Part shown: piece by piece, positions 7,551 through 15,920 of the stretch | Numbering within the stretch: position 1 is the stretch's first letter | Layout: each line of letters begins with the position of its first letter | From: Homoserinimonas sp. OAct 916 | GTDB lineage: Bacteria; Actinomycetota; Actinomycetes; Actinomycetales; Microbacteriaceae | Reading direction: 5' to 3' | Assembly: GCF_003260275.1 (NCBI RefSeq) | Contig: NZ_QJHB01000011.1 | Span: forward strand, 106,816 to 170,815 | DNA: 64,000 nt | The notes under the pieces: model-generated | Database searches by the model: none | Told to the model about the DNA's origin: nothing | The model's input: only the letters and a program-made list of their open reading frames with translations | Translations under genes and position numbers: made by a program

Positions 7551-9565
7551 CACCAGATGGTGACCCGTTGGGCCTCGTCAAGCCACAACTGGTCGGCGTC
7601 GGTCACTCCGAAGGCGTGGTAGAACTCGTCGATGTTGCGCACGATCTGGTTGCAACGGAATTCATTGGGCGCGTGCGGGTCGATCGCGATCAGCCGGATT
7701 GCCTCCTCGTCGCGCAACTTCATCTGCCACGCCTGCGCCCAGGAGAGGAAGAAGCGCTGCGCTCCGGTCAGAGAGTCCAGCACAGGCGGTTCTTTGCCGT
7801 CGAGCGAGATCAGGTAGGCCTTCCAGGCGATCGACAGCCCGCCCAGGTCTCCGATGTTCTCACCGATGGTCAGCGCCCCGTTGACGTGGTGGTCGGGAAT
7901 CTGCCTGGGGGCCAGGCCGTTGAACTGCTCGATCAAAGCCGCGGTCAGGGATTCGAAGGCTTCGCGGTCGGCTGCGGTCCACCAGTCGGTGAGCCGACCG
8001 TCGCCATCGTACTTGGAACCCTGGTCATCGAAGCCGTGCCCGATCTCGTGCCCGATCACCGCTCCGATTGCACCGTAGTTCGCTGCCGCATCGCGTTTGG
8101 GGTCGAAGAACGGATACTGCAGAATCGCCGCTGGGAACACGATCTCGTTGAAGCCCGGGTTGTAGTACGCGTTGATGGTCTGGGGGGTCATGAACCACTC
8201 GTCGCGATCGAGCGGTTTGCCGATCTTGCCCAGTTCCCGGTCGAACTCGTACCTGCTGGTGCGACGCACATTGCCGATCAGGTCGGCCTCGTCGATCTCG
8301 ATCGAGGAATAGTCGCGCCATTTCACCGGGTAGCCGATCTTGGGCGTGAACTTTCCAAGCTTTGCCAGTGCCTTGGCGCGGGTGTCCTCGCCCATCCAGT
8401 CGAGCCCGGTGATCGATTGCCGGTACGCCTCGACCAGGTTCTTCACCAACTCGTCCATCTCGCCCTTGGCGGCGGGCGGAAAGTGCCGGTCGACGTAGAT
8501 GCGGCCGACGGCCTCGCCGAGCGAGCCCTCCACGAGGGAGACGCCGCGCTTCCATCGTGCCCTCAGGGTGGGGGTTCCGGAGAGGGTCTTGCCATAGAAG
8601 CTGAAACTCTCGTCGACGAAGTCCGATGACAGCAGGCCTGCGGCTCCGCGAATGATCTGCCAGGCAAGCCAGTTCTTCCAGGCCTCAAGGCGGCCCTCGG
8701 TCAACAGGGCGCCCACCCCCGAGACGAAACTAGGCTGCCGAATGACGATCTCATCCAGCGCGCCGGCCGGAACTCCCAGCGCGGCGCTCCACACCCCCAG
8801 GTCGGCCGACGCCTGATCAGCGGGGGAGTCTTCTGACTGGAACAACTTTCTCACCTGCTCGAAAGCGAGCAGGTTATAGGTGGCCTCGGAATCCCTCGAT
8901 CGCACGTTGTCCCAGTGGCGGGCGGCGATCAAGGTCTCCAACTCGAAGACGGATGCTGCCCGGGCTGCCGCGTCGTCGAGGCCGGCGAGGCGCAGCATCC
9001 GCTCGACGTGGCCGAGGTAGGCCTCCCGAACCGCGGCGAACCGCTCTTCGCGATAGTAGCTCTCGTCGGGCAGTCCGATACCGCCCTGTTCGGCGAAGAC
9101 CAGGTAACGCTCCGGATTGCCGGGGTCGTTGTCGACGAACAACTGTAAGAAGCTCGACAGACCGTCGCGTTCTGCCGCGCCGATCGTGGAGAGCAATGCG
9201 TCAATCGTGTCGATGTCGGCGACCTCGGCCAACTGGGCGCTGATCGGGGTGACGCCGAGCGCTTCGATCCGGTCCTCGTCCATGAAACTCGCGTACAGGT
9301 CGCCGAACTGGCGCTCACCGGTTCCCGGCTCGGCCGACTGCGCCTCGATGATGATGTCACGCACCGCCGATTCGGCAGCTTCGGCCAGCAGCATGAACGA
9401 ACCCCAGCGCGCCTTGTCCTCGGGGATCTCGGTGCGATCGATCCAGCGCCCGTTGACATGCCGGAACAGGTCGTCCTGCGGCCGCACCCGGGGGTCGAGT
9501 TCGGCGATGTCGATGCCGGATTCTGCGTCGGCCTGTGCAGTCGTGTCAGTGGAGAGGTCAGTCAT
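7550..9565 (-). CDS. M13-family zinc metallopeptidase (PepO / neprilysin-like)
   Basis: 671 residues, full length for the family. The zinc site is complete: HEIGH within VIGHEIGHGFDDQGSKYDGD (about 505-524) and the third ligand Glu in GENIGDLGG (about 566). The C-terminal domain ends in the family-typical W (VTIW). There is no signal peptide, as in bacterial PepO proteins thought to cleave oligopeptides. Its stop codon overlaps the start of the serine-hydrolase gene, forming a two-gene hydrolase operon. Confidence 0.92.
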   Translation of the reverse strand: MTDLSTDTTAQADAESGIDIAELDPRVRPQDDLFRHVNGRWIDRTEIPEDKARWGSFMLLAEAAESAVRDIIIEAQSAEPGTGERQFGDLYASFMDEDRIEALGVTPISAQLAEVADIDTIDALLSTIGAAERDGLSSFLQLFVDNDPGNPERYLVFAEQGGIGLPDESYYREERFAAVREAYLGHVERMLRLAGLDDAAARAASVFELETLIAARHWDNVRSRDSEATYNLLAFEQVRKLFQSEDSPADQASADLGVWSAALGVPAGALDEIVIRQPSFVSGVGALLTEGRLEAWKNWLAWQIIRGAAGLLSSDFVDESFSFYGKTLSGTPTLRARWKRGVSLVEGSLGEAVGRIYVDRHFPPAAKGEMDELVKNLVEAYRQSITGLDWMGEDTRAKALAKLGKFTPKIGYPVKWRDYSSIEIDEADLIGNVRRTSRYEFDRELGKIGKPLDRDEWFMTPQTINAYYNPGFNEIVFPAAILQYPFFDPKRDAAANYGAIGAVIGHEIGHGFDDQGSKYDGDGRLTDWWTAADREAFESLTAALIEQFNGLAPRQIPDHHVNGALTIGENIGDLGGLSIAWKAYLISLDGKEPPVLDSLTGAQRFFLSWAQAWQMKLRDEEAIRLIAIDPHAPNEFRCNQIVRNIDEFYHAFGVTDADQLWLDEAQRVTIW

Positions 9566-9607
9566 GCGTCCAGCCTAGGCGGTGCCGCTGACGATGCGGT
9601 GGGCGAG

Positions 9608-10000
9608 TCAACGCACCCTGCCGACGGCATCGATGGTCATCACGAGGATCACTCGTTCGGCCTTGTCCGGCGGCGCCGCCGTGCTCTCGTTTCCGTAGCG
9701 GCGGCCCAGTTCCTGATAGAACGAACTGCTCGGGTCGGCAATCACTTCGGTGAGGTGCCCACGCAGTTCGATGTACCGCATTGGGTCCGTCGGATCGGTG
9801 ATCGCGAGGGTCATCGTCGGGTTGGCCTTGAGGTTGCGAAACTTGGAGCGCGTCGTCGTGTGGGTGAACCGGATGTTCTGGCCGTCGTACTCGAACCACA
9901 TCGGATTGACTTGCACGTATCCGTCGGGGCGAATCGTCCCCAGCTGAGCGAAGATCGGGCGTTCAAGCAGGTCGAGGTGATCAGCGGGGATCTCAGACAT
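9608..10000 (-). CDS. PPOX-class F420-dependent pyridoxamine-phosphate-oxidase-fold protein
   Basis: 130 residues forming one split beta-barrel. The opening LERPIFAQLGTIRPDGYVQVNPMWFEYDG and following FTHTTTRSKFRNLKANP are typical of actinobacterial F420/FMN-binding PPOX-class proteins, small reductases of unknown substrate. It is monocistronic: 42 bp separate it from the M13 peptidase gene and about 50 bp from the trkA stop. Confidence 0.8.
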   Translation of the reverse strand: MSEIPADHLDLLERPIFAQLGTIRPDGYVQVNPMWFEYDGQNIRFTHTTTRSKFRNLKANPTMTLAITDPTDPMRYIELRGHLTEVIADPSSSFYQELGRRYGNESTAAPPDKAERVILVMTIDAVGRVR

Positions 10001-10050
10001 GGCACCATTTTAGTTCACCGATCAGCGCCTGGCCCAGATTTTTCGCCGGC

Positions 10051-10749
10051 TCAGAGCATCTGGCCGAAGCCCTCGGCATCGGCCGTGCGCCCCGCCACCA
10101 GAATCGTGTCTTCAGGCTCGAGCACTGTGTCCAACTGCGCGTTCACCCAGCCCGCGTCACCCCGCTTGTACGCGGTGATGGTCACTCCGTACTTGGCGCG
10201 CACCCGCATCTCGCCGAGCGGCCTGCCCAGCACCAACGCGTTCGGGGCCATCTTCACCAGAACGTAGTCCTGATCGACCTCGATGAAGTCCAGGGCGGCC
10301 CCGCGCACGAGGTGGGCGACCCGCCGACCCATGTCCTTCTCCGGGTAGACGACGTGATGGATCCCCAGTTGATTGAGGATCTGGCCGTGCGGATCAGTGA
10401 CCGCCTTCGCCCACACAACCGGAATCTTGAACTTCAACAACAGCGAAGCGGTGAGGATGCTGGCCTGGATGTCGCTTCCGATCGCAATCACCGCACGGTC
10501 GAACTCCGGCACCGCAAGTTGACGAAGGGCCTCCTCCTTCGTGGCATCCGCCCGCACCACTTGGCTGAGCACACCGTTCAGGCTCTGCACGATCTCTTCG
10601 TCGGTGTCGATGCCGAGCACCTCTGTGCCTGATTTCATCAATTCCCCTGCGAGTGCGCACCCGAACCGGCCGAGGCCGATCACCACCACCGAATCGGCCT
10701 CGGCGATACGGGCGGGGCGTGCACCGGGGAACATTCGTGACTTAGCCAA
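10051..10749 (-). CDS. trkA: Potassium uptake regulatory subunit TrkA/KtrA
   Basis: 232 residues. An N-terminal RCK domain with the nucleotide-binding motif VVVIGLGRFG (about 21-30) and the acidic strand end LGID is followed by a C-terminal TrkA_C ligand domain. Such subunits gate the TrkH/KtrB channel in response to ATP/ADP or c-di-AMP. I chose the TTG at 10749: AGGAAAGG lies about 8 nt upstream, and the codon overlaps the trkH stop (TTGGCTAA). The ATG at 10734 has no ribosome site. Confidence 0.9.
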   Translation of the reverse strand: MAKSRMFPGARPARIAEADSVVVIGLGRFGCALAGELMKSGTEVLGIDTDEEIVQSLNGVLSQVVRADATKEEALRQLAVPEFDRAVIAIGSDIQASILTASLLLKFKIPVVWAKAVTDPHGQILNQLGIHHVVYPEKDMGRRVAHLVRGAALDFIEVDQDYVLVKMAPNALVLGRPLGEMRVRAKYGVTITAYKRGDAGWVNAQLDTVLEPEDTILVAGRTADAEGFGQML

Positions 10750-12106
10750 TGACGGGCCTTTCCTGTGGATACTCATACAACAGCCTGCGATCATGCAGCG
10801 CAATCGCACTGCCGAGCGCCATCGGGCCCAACCGGCCGACGAACATGCACACCATGAGAATGAGATGGGCGCCCGTGGGCAGTTCTGCGGTGATCCCAGT
10901 GGACAGGCCGACCGTGCCGAAGGCAGAGACCACCTCGAACAACACCTGGTCGAGGTCACGCCCGGTCAACAGCATGATCGAGCCGCACGCCGCCACCACG
11001 AGGGCAGTCGCCAGCAGTACGACCGTGATCGCCTGGCGGTGCACGGAACGGGAGAGCCGCTTGCCGAAGATATTGACGGCGCCTTCGCCGGTCAGCTCGG
11101 TGTACATGATGAAGAAGAGCACGGCGAACGTGGTCACCTTGATACCGCCGGCCGTGCCGGCCGGCCCACCTCCGATGAACATCAGAACGTCCATGCCGAG
11201 CCACGTGGCCGGGTGCATGCTTCCGATGTCGATCGAGTTGAAGCCCGCGGTGCGGGTCTGCACCGATTGGAAGAATGCGGCAAGAACCTTGGCTGGGTCG
11301 TCGAGGCTGCCCAAGGTCTTCGGGTTCGTCCACTCGACCGCTCCGATCAGCACCGTGCCGCCGATCAGCAGCACTGCGGTCATCCAGAGCACGAGCTTCG
11401 TGTTCATGCTCCAGTGCAACGGTTTGCGGAACTCTCGTCGCAGTTGCATGATGACCGGAAACCCGAGGCCGCCGAGGATGATGGCGGCCGCAATCGGTAG
11501 GCCGATGAACGGATCGGAGACGAACGGGACGAGATTGCCTTCGACCACCGAGAACCCGGCGTTGTTGAACGCCGACACCGCGTGGAAGACCCCCAGCCAG
11601 AGTGCCTGCCCGAAGTCGTGCCCGTATCCGAGCCAGAAGCGGAGCGTGAGCAGGAGCGCGACAGAGCCCTCGATGAGCCCTGAGATCTTCGCGATGCCGC
11701 GGATCAGGCCCTTCACGTCACCCAGTGACAGCGCCTTCGTCTCGACAGCGGCGGTGAGCCGCGTGCGCACGGACAATTTTCGCGCGATGACAAGGCCGAT
11801 CATGGAGGCGAAGATCATCACGCCGAACCCGCCCGCCTGGATCAGCACGAGAATCACGACCTGGCCGAATGGGCTCCAGTGGGTCGCCGTGTCGACCACG
11901 GTGAGCCCGGTGACGCAGACCGCGGAGGTCGCGGTGAACAGTGCCTCGATGATTGTCGTGTGGCCCTGGGCCGCGTGGGAAAACGGAAGGAGCAGGAGAA
12001 GCGAGCCCACGATGATTGCTGCGGCGAACGCGACCGCCACCGCCTGTGCGGGTCGCGCGCGGTGGAGGGTCCGTGTGCGTTTCGGCACCGTACTGCGGGT
12101 GGCCAC
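10742..12106 (-). CDS. trkH: Potassium transporter membrane subunit TrkH/KtrB
   Basis: 454-residue polytopic membrane protein of the TrkH/KtrB superfamily, which imports K+. The repeated pore loops can be seen: SAVCVTGLTV, NNAGFSVVEGN and TRTAGFNSID, each carrying the selectivity glycine, and the last TVGLSTG. GTG start at 12106. It is the first gene of a two-gene operon with trkA, whose start overlaps its stop, as expected for a channel and its gating subunit. Confidence 0.92.
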   Translation of the reverse strand: MATRSTVPKRTRTLHRARPAQAVAVAFAAAIIVGSLLLLLPFSHAAQGHTTIIEALFTATSAVCVTGLTVVDTATHWSPFGQVVILVLIQAGGFGVMIFASMIGLVIARKLSVRTRLTAAVETKALSLGDVKGLIRGIAKISGLIEGSVALLLTLRFWLGYGHDFGQALWLGVFHAVSAFNNAGFSVVEGNLVPFVSDPFIGLPIAAAIILGGLGFPVIMQLRREFRKPLHWSMNTKLVLWMTAVLLIGGTVLIGAVEWTNPKTLGSLDDPAKVLAAFFQSVQTRTAGFNSIDIGSMHPATWLGMDVLMFIGGGPAGTAGGIKVTTFAVLFFIMYTELTGEGAVNIFGKRLSRSVHRQAITVVLLATALVVAACGSIMLLTGRDLDQVLFEVVSAFGTVGLSTGITAELPTGAHLILMVCMFVGRLGPMALGSAIALHDRRLLYEYPQERPVIG

Positions 12107-12195
12107 GCGCTCACTTTAGTCCTGTTCCACGCCGAATGTCGCGTGCACCCACAATACGGCCGGGCCCCGACTTGCCTTATAAGCTGTGTCATTGA

Positions 12196-13557
12196 ATGAC
12201 GCCCTCGACCGCCCCCCGCACTCAGCCCTCTCCGGAAGATTCCGGATCCTCACCCACGACCCGCCGTAACCACTTCGTGGACCTCACTCCGCTCAAAGTC
12301 AGCCCCGCATTCGCGCGCCTGTGGGTGGGCAGTGGCATCGCCGGCATCGGCAGCCAGATGACCTTCATGGCCGTCGGCCTGCACGTCTACCACCTCACCC
12401 AGTCCACCTTTGCGGTGGCGATGGTGGGCACGTTCGCCCTGGTGCCGATGGTTGCCGCAGGGCTCTACGGCGGCATGCTTGCCGATGCGTTCGACCGCCG
12501 AAAGGTCGCACTGGTGGCGGCGATCGTGGCCTGGGCCTCGACCGGGACCATCGCCGGGTTGGCATGGCTGAATCTGGAGACGGTGTGGTCGCTCTATCTG
12601 CTGACCGCGCTCAACGCGGTGGCCGCGACGATCATCGGCACGTCCCGGGCCGCTATCCAACCGCGAATCCTGCCGCGCGAACTCCTCCCGGCCGCCGCAG
12701 CGCTCCAGGGGATCAGCTTCGGGCTGATGGTGACCGTCGGTCCGGCACTGGCCGGGATCCTGGTCGCCGGTGTCGGCTTCAACTGGACGTACACGATCGA
12801 TGTCGTGCTGTTCGCCGCCGCCTTTCTTGGCATCGTCTCACTGCCGCCCATCGTGCCCGAGGGGGAGCGGCACCGTCCAGGCCTGGAGTCGATCCGGGTC
12901 GGTATCGCCTTTTTGAAGCGTGCCCCGAACATTCGCATGTCGTTCGTCGTCGACATCATTGCCATGACCTTCGGGCGGCCGCACGCCCTGTTTCCCGCCG
13001 TGGGGGCGGTGTTGCTCGGTGGCGGGGCGATCACGGTCGGGGTGCTCACCGCGGCCGTCGCGGTCGGGGCGCTCGTGAGCAGCATCTTCTCCGGGCGCCT
13101 CGGCGGCGTGCGCTGGCAGGGCCGGGCCATCGGCTGGGCGATCGGCTTTTATGGGCTGTTCGTGTTTGGCTTCGGTGTTGTCCTGGGACTGGTCTCACTG
13201 GGCTGGTTGGGACAGGCGACGAACCAGGCGGCGGGCACGAACATGCCGGCGCTCGTGCTCGCGGCCATCATGCTCGCCGGAACCGGCGCCTCTGACAACG
13301 TGAGCGCGGTGTTCCGCACGACGATGCTGCAGACGGCGGTGCCCGACAACATGCGCGGGCGCCTGCAGGGAATCTTCACGGTGGTCGTCACCGGGGGCCC
13401 ACGAGTCGGCGACCTCTACGTCGGTGTCATCGCGATCTTCGGGATGCTCTGGCTGCCGCCCGTGCTCGGCGGGCTGGTGATCATCGCGCTGATCGCGTTG
13501 CTGCTGCGCCTGCACAGCGGCTTCCGCCATTACGACGCTCTCAACCCGCTCCCGTAG
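12196..13557 (+). CDS. MFS transporter (EntS/MFS_3 type exporter)
   Basis: 453 residues with about 12 hydrophobic segments. The loop between segments 2 and 3 reads GGMLADAFDRRKVAL, the MFS signature, and FARLWVGSGIAGIGSQMTFMAVGLHVY is characteristic of the MFS_3/EntS exporters (siderophores or drugs). There is no clear ribosome site, so the mRNA may be leaderless. It is divergent from trkH across 89 bp. The substrate is not predictable. Confidence 0.8.
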   Translation: MTPSTAPRTQPSPEDSGSSPTTRRNHFVDLTPLKVSPAFARLWVGSGIAGIGSQMTFMAVGLHVYHLTQSTFAVAMVGTFALVPMVAAGLYGGMLADAFDRRKVALVAAIVAWASTGTIAGLAWLNLETVWSLYLLTALNAVAATIIGTSRAAIQPRILPRELLPAAAALQGISFGLMVTVGPALAGILVAGVGFNWTYTIDVVLFAAAFLGIVSLPPIVPEGERHRPGLESIRVGIAFLKRAPNIRMSFVVDIIAMTFGRPHALFPAVGAVLLGGGAITVGVLTAAVAVGALVSSIFSGRLGGVRWQGRAIGWAIGFYGLFVFGFGVVLGLVSLGWLGQATNQAAGTNMPALVLAAIMLAGTGASDNVSAVFRTTMLQTAVPDNMRGRLQGIFTVVVTGGPRVGDLYVGVIAIFGMLWLPPVLGGLVIIALIALLLRLHSGFRHYDALNPLP

Positions 13558-13836
13558 GAGTCGCCGGCATTGCGATGTACGTTGCCGTGACGGGCGCCAA
13601 AAGGCTCATCCTGGGCCGGGCACTGAGGCGCACCTCACGGTTAACAGCCGCTCAGCCCATGATTTTTTGACGAGGGCCGCGATCGTCATCTCGTCGGATG
13701 CGGTCAGTCTCGTCAGCGCGTAGACGCTCGGCCATGATGCGGTTGTCATCTGGCTTATCGGCGAACTTCGCACGCACCTCCGTCTCGCCATCCGCCCCCG
13801 TGGCATCTGAAATTCTCAGCTGCTGAGCCCGCTCCT
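13558..13836. other. Intergenic stretch between convergent genes
   Basis: 279 bp between the MFS (plus) and patatin (minus) genes. A minus-strand open frame overlapping the patatin 3' end continues to 13652 (charged, RAKFADKPDDNRIMAERL...), but its start lies inside the patatin gene, it has no ribosome site, and I do not recognise it. No convincing terminator seen. Confidence 0.4.
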
Positions 13837-14859
13837 TCACGACGGCGCTGCCGCAACTGCTCGGAGCAGATCCTGGTACTTGCCCTGTTTCCACGCCGCC
13901 CAGTCCCAGGCGGTCAGAAAGTGCTGGCCGCTGCGCTGCCCATTTCCGAAAAGCGTGGCCTTGTCCTGCGGCGTCAAGGTGAAATCGGTGGCGGCGAAGC
14001 CGGTGGTGTCGACAAAGATGGTGCGCGAGGCGAAGGCCGGGTCAACGATGTGCACCCGGTCGTGCGCCGACTGCATCGTGGCCAGCAGCGACTTGGCCAG
14101 CTCAAAACTGTTGGCGTCCGAGTTCCACGGAGCCTTGGTCAAGTTGGTGCGGGCCGAAAGTTTGACCCCGAGCGTGGGCCAGCGTTCCGGCTGGCCATCG
14201 GTGCGGTCGAAGATGTCGATCGGGTAGTTCGACAGCATGCCGCCATCGGTGCAGAGGATTTTCGGGTGACCGGTCACCTCCGGGTCGCAGGCCATGGTGA
14301 ACGGTTCGAAGAAGAACGGAATGGAGGCCGAGGCGCGAACCGAATCCGCGACCGATTGGGTGTCGGGGTCGACGCCGAGCAGGCTGCGGTAGTCCCAGGG
14401 CAGCCGAAGCATGAAGCCCCGCGAGACATCCGACACGATCACGACCAGCTTGTAGCGTTGCTCGGGTGGCAGACTGCTGCCCGGGTCGTCCTGCTTGAGG
14501 TCTGCCCAGGTGTGGATGCCCCGGGCGGCGAGCGTCTGCTCGATCCAATCGTGCAGAAAGTTTCCCGAATACATGCCTTCATGAAAGATCAGCCCCAAGG
14601 CCGCCCCGATATGCGGGACATGTCCAAACGGCTTCGGAGTGTCTTCGAAGCGGGAGAAGTCGAGGTCGTCCATGATCTGTTTGATTTCGGGCACCTGGTA
14701 GCCGGCAGCGAGCAGGGATGCGACGATGGCGCCGGCCGATGTTCCGGCCACCCGGTGAAAGGTGTACGGATCTTCGCGGTCTGCCAGTGCCGTGATCGCC
14801 CCGACCAGTCCGGAGCCCTTGACTCCCCCACCCTCGAGAACCAGATCTGCGTCGGCCAT
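13837..14859 (-). CDS. Patatin-like phospholipase
   Basis: 340 residues. The N-terminal oxyanion motif LVLEGGGVKGSGLVGAI, the nucleophile elbow GTSAGAI and the catalytic Asp in CTDGGMLSNYPIDIFD form the Ser-Asp dyad of patatin lipases, which hydrolyse acyl esters of lipids. No signal peptide, so it is probably cytosolic or peripheral. I chose the ATG at 14859 (MADADLVLEGGG), which begins just before the first beta strand; an in-frame TTG at 14883 is possible. The intergenic stretch behind it (14860-15354) is divergent to a GntR regulator. Confidence 0.9.
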   Translation of the reverse strand: MADADLVLEGGGVKGSGLVGAITALADREDPYTFHRVAGTSAGAIVASLLAAGYQVPEIKQIMDDLDFSRFEDTPKPFGHVPHIGAALGLIFHEGMYSGNFLHDWIEQTLAARGIHTWADLKQDDPGSSLPPEQRYKLVVIVSDVSRGFMLRLPWDYRSLLGVDPDTQSVADSVRASASIPFFFEPFTMACDPEVTGHPKILCTDGGMLSNYPIDIFDRTDGQPERWPTLGVKLSARTNLTKAPWNSDANSFELAKSLLATMQSAHDRVHIVDPAFASRTIFVDTTGFAATDFTLTPQDKATLFGNGQRSGQHFLTAWDWAAWKQGKYQDLLRAVAAAPS

Positions 14860-15051
14860 GAGCCCCGCTCTTTTCTCGTGCAATGCACCAGCAGCACTTC
14901 TGCCGGTCCTGGACGTTCTCAGCGGATCACTCGAAGCCTCATCAAGTAGACCGGTGACATCCGCACTCTCATGCTCAGATTCCGCCTGTGCACGCTAGTT
15001 GTCAATACCCGGGACGCACAGCGATTTCCCGTGAATCGATCCAGGCACTCA

Positions 15052-15096
15052 TCGTGGTGTGGCTCTTCGTGGTGTGGCTCCTCGTGGTGTGGCTCC
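15052..15096. repeat. Three tandem 15-bp repeats in the patatin/GntR intergenic region
   Basis: The 15-mer TCGTGGTGTGGCTC(T/C) occurs three times head to tail. On the minus strand an open frame reads this as EPHHE EPHHE EPHHD, and on the plus strand as SSWCG repeats. Neither frame has a ribosome site or known family, so I leave it as a repeat. The rest of 14860-15354 shows only the upstream region of the GntR gene. Confidence 0.6.
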
Positions 15097-15354
15097 ACGA
15101 ATGTCTCGGCTCTCAGCCTGGGTGGAGCCTCAACACCGGCGCTCAAAACTAAAAAGGACTCTTTTCACACAGGCTTCTTGTCCCGCGACGATTGTATTGG
15201 TACATTGAGGTAGAACGAGAAGAATACCGCTGTCCAGCGATTTGTCAGCCCCGGTTGGGACGGGCGGATCATCTCGCGGACCGAACCGGAGTCTCTCGTC
15301 ATGCACGGCTCAAGCACGACCGGGTACACCGAACAGAGCACTGGGAGTCCACAG

Positions 15355-15711
15355 ATGTTTCTCATTGAACCGCGCTCGGCGACACCCCCGTTCGAACAGC
15401 TGCGCGTGCAGGTCATCGAACTGGTGCGGCAGGGCGAGCTGGTGCCGGGCGACAAGCTGCCCACGGTGCGCCGTCTCGCCGAAGACTTGCGGCTCGCGCC
15501 GAACACGGTCGCGCGCGCCTACCGCGAGCTCGAGCGCGACGAGGTGATCGAGACCCGCGGCCGGCACGGCTCGTTCGTGGCCGCGACCGGCGATGCCACC
15601 CAGAAGCAACTGCAGCTGGCCGCGGCCGCATACGCCGAACGCGCGAGGTCTTTGGGCGCCCAGCCCGCCGAGGCCCTGGCCATCGCGCGAGCCGCCCTCG
15701 GCATCCGCTGA
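15355..15711 (+). CDS. GntR-family transcriptional regulator, short YtrA type
   Basis: 118 residues. Winged helix: PPFEQLRVQVIELVRQGELVPGDKLPTVRRLAEDLRLAPNTVARAYRELERDEVIETRGRHG is split over residues 11-73 and is canonical for GntR. Only about 45 helical residues follow, the dimerisation tail of the YtrA subfamily, which normally controls an adjacent ABC transporter. None is adjacent here. GGGAG lies 7-8 nt before the ATG. A strong hairpin terminator follows the stop. Confidence 0.9.
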   Translation: MFLIEPRSATPPFEQLRVQVIELVRQGELVPGDKLPTVRRLAEDLRLAPNTVARAYRELERDEVIETRGRHGSFVAATGDATQKQLQLAAAAYAERARSLGAQPAEALAIARAALGIR

Positions 15712-15724
15712 GCCGAGGGGTGTC

Positions 15725-15759
15725 AGGATGCTCTTCCCGCGCATCGGGAAGCGCATCCT
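15725..15759 (+). terminator. Terminator hairpin after the GntR gene
   Basis: 15-bp stem (15725-15739 with 15745-15759) with one mismatch and a 5-nt loop, 13 bp after the GntR stop codon. No T-run follows, as is usual in actinobacteria. Confidence 0.7.
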
Positions 15760-15920
15760 CACGAACCTCACCGGATAGAGTCCGACCGACGCCGGCGTAG
15801 GTTGACTCCAGTGAGCTGACAGGCACACGACGGTAATATGTTACGCATCACCGATAAGGCGTCACGCTCCGCGCATAACGCTCCTCGAAACGTAAGACAC
15901 GCACCACGCGAAGGAACTCC

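Noticed and set aside
13652..13894. Charged minus-strand frame downstream of the patatin gene
   Set aside because: Its start lies inside the patatin coding region, there is no ribosome site, and codon pattern is not clearly coding.
14919..15213. Small proteins reading EPHHE (minus) or SSWCG (plus) repeats
   Set aside because: Neither frame has a credible start or ribosome site; retained only as a DNA repeat.
15355..15711. YtrA-type regulator as controller of an adjacent ABC exporter
   Set aside because: No ABC genes follow; a strong terminator lies directly after the regulator gene.
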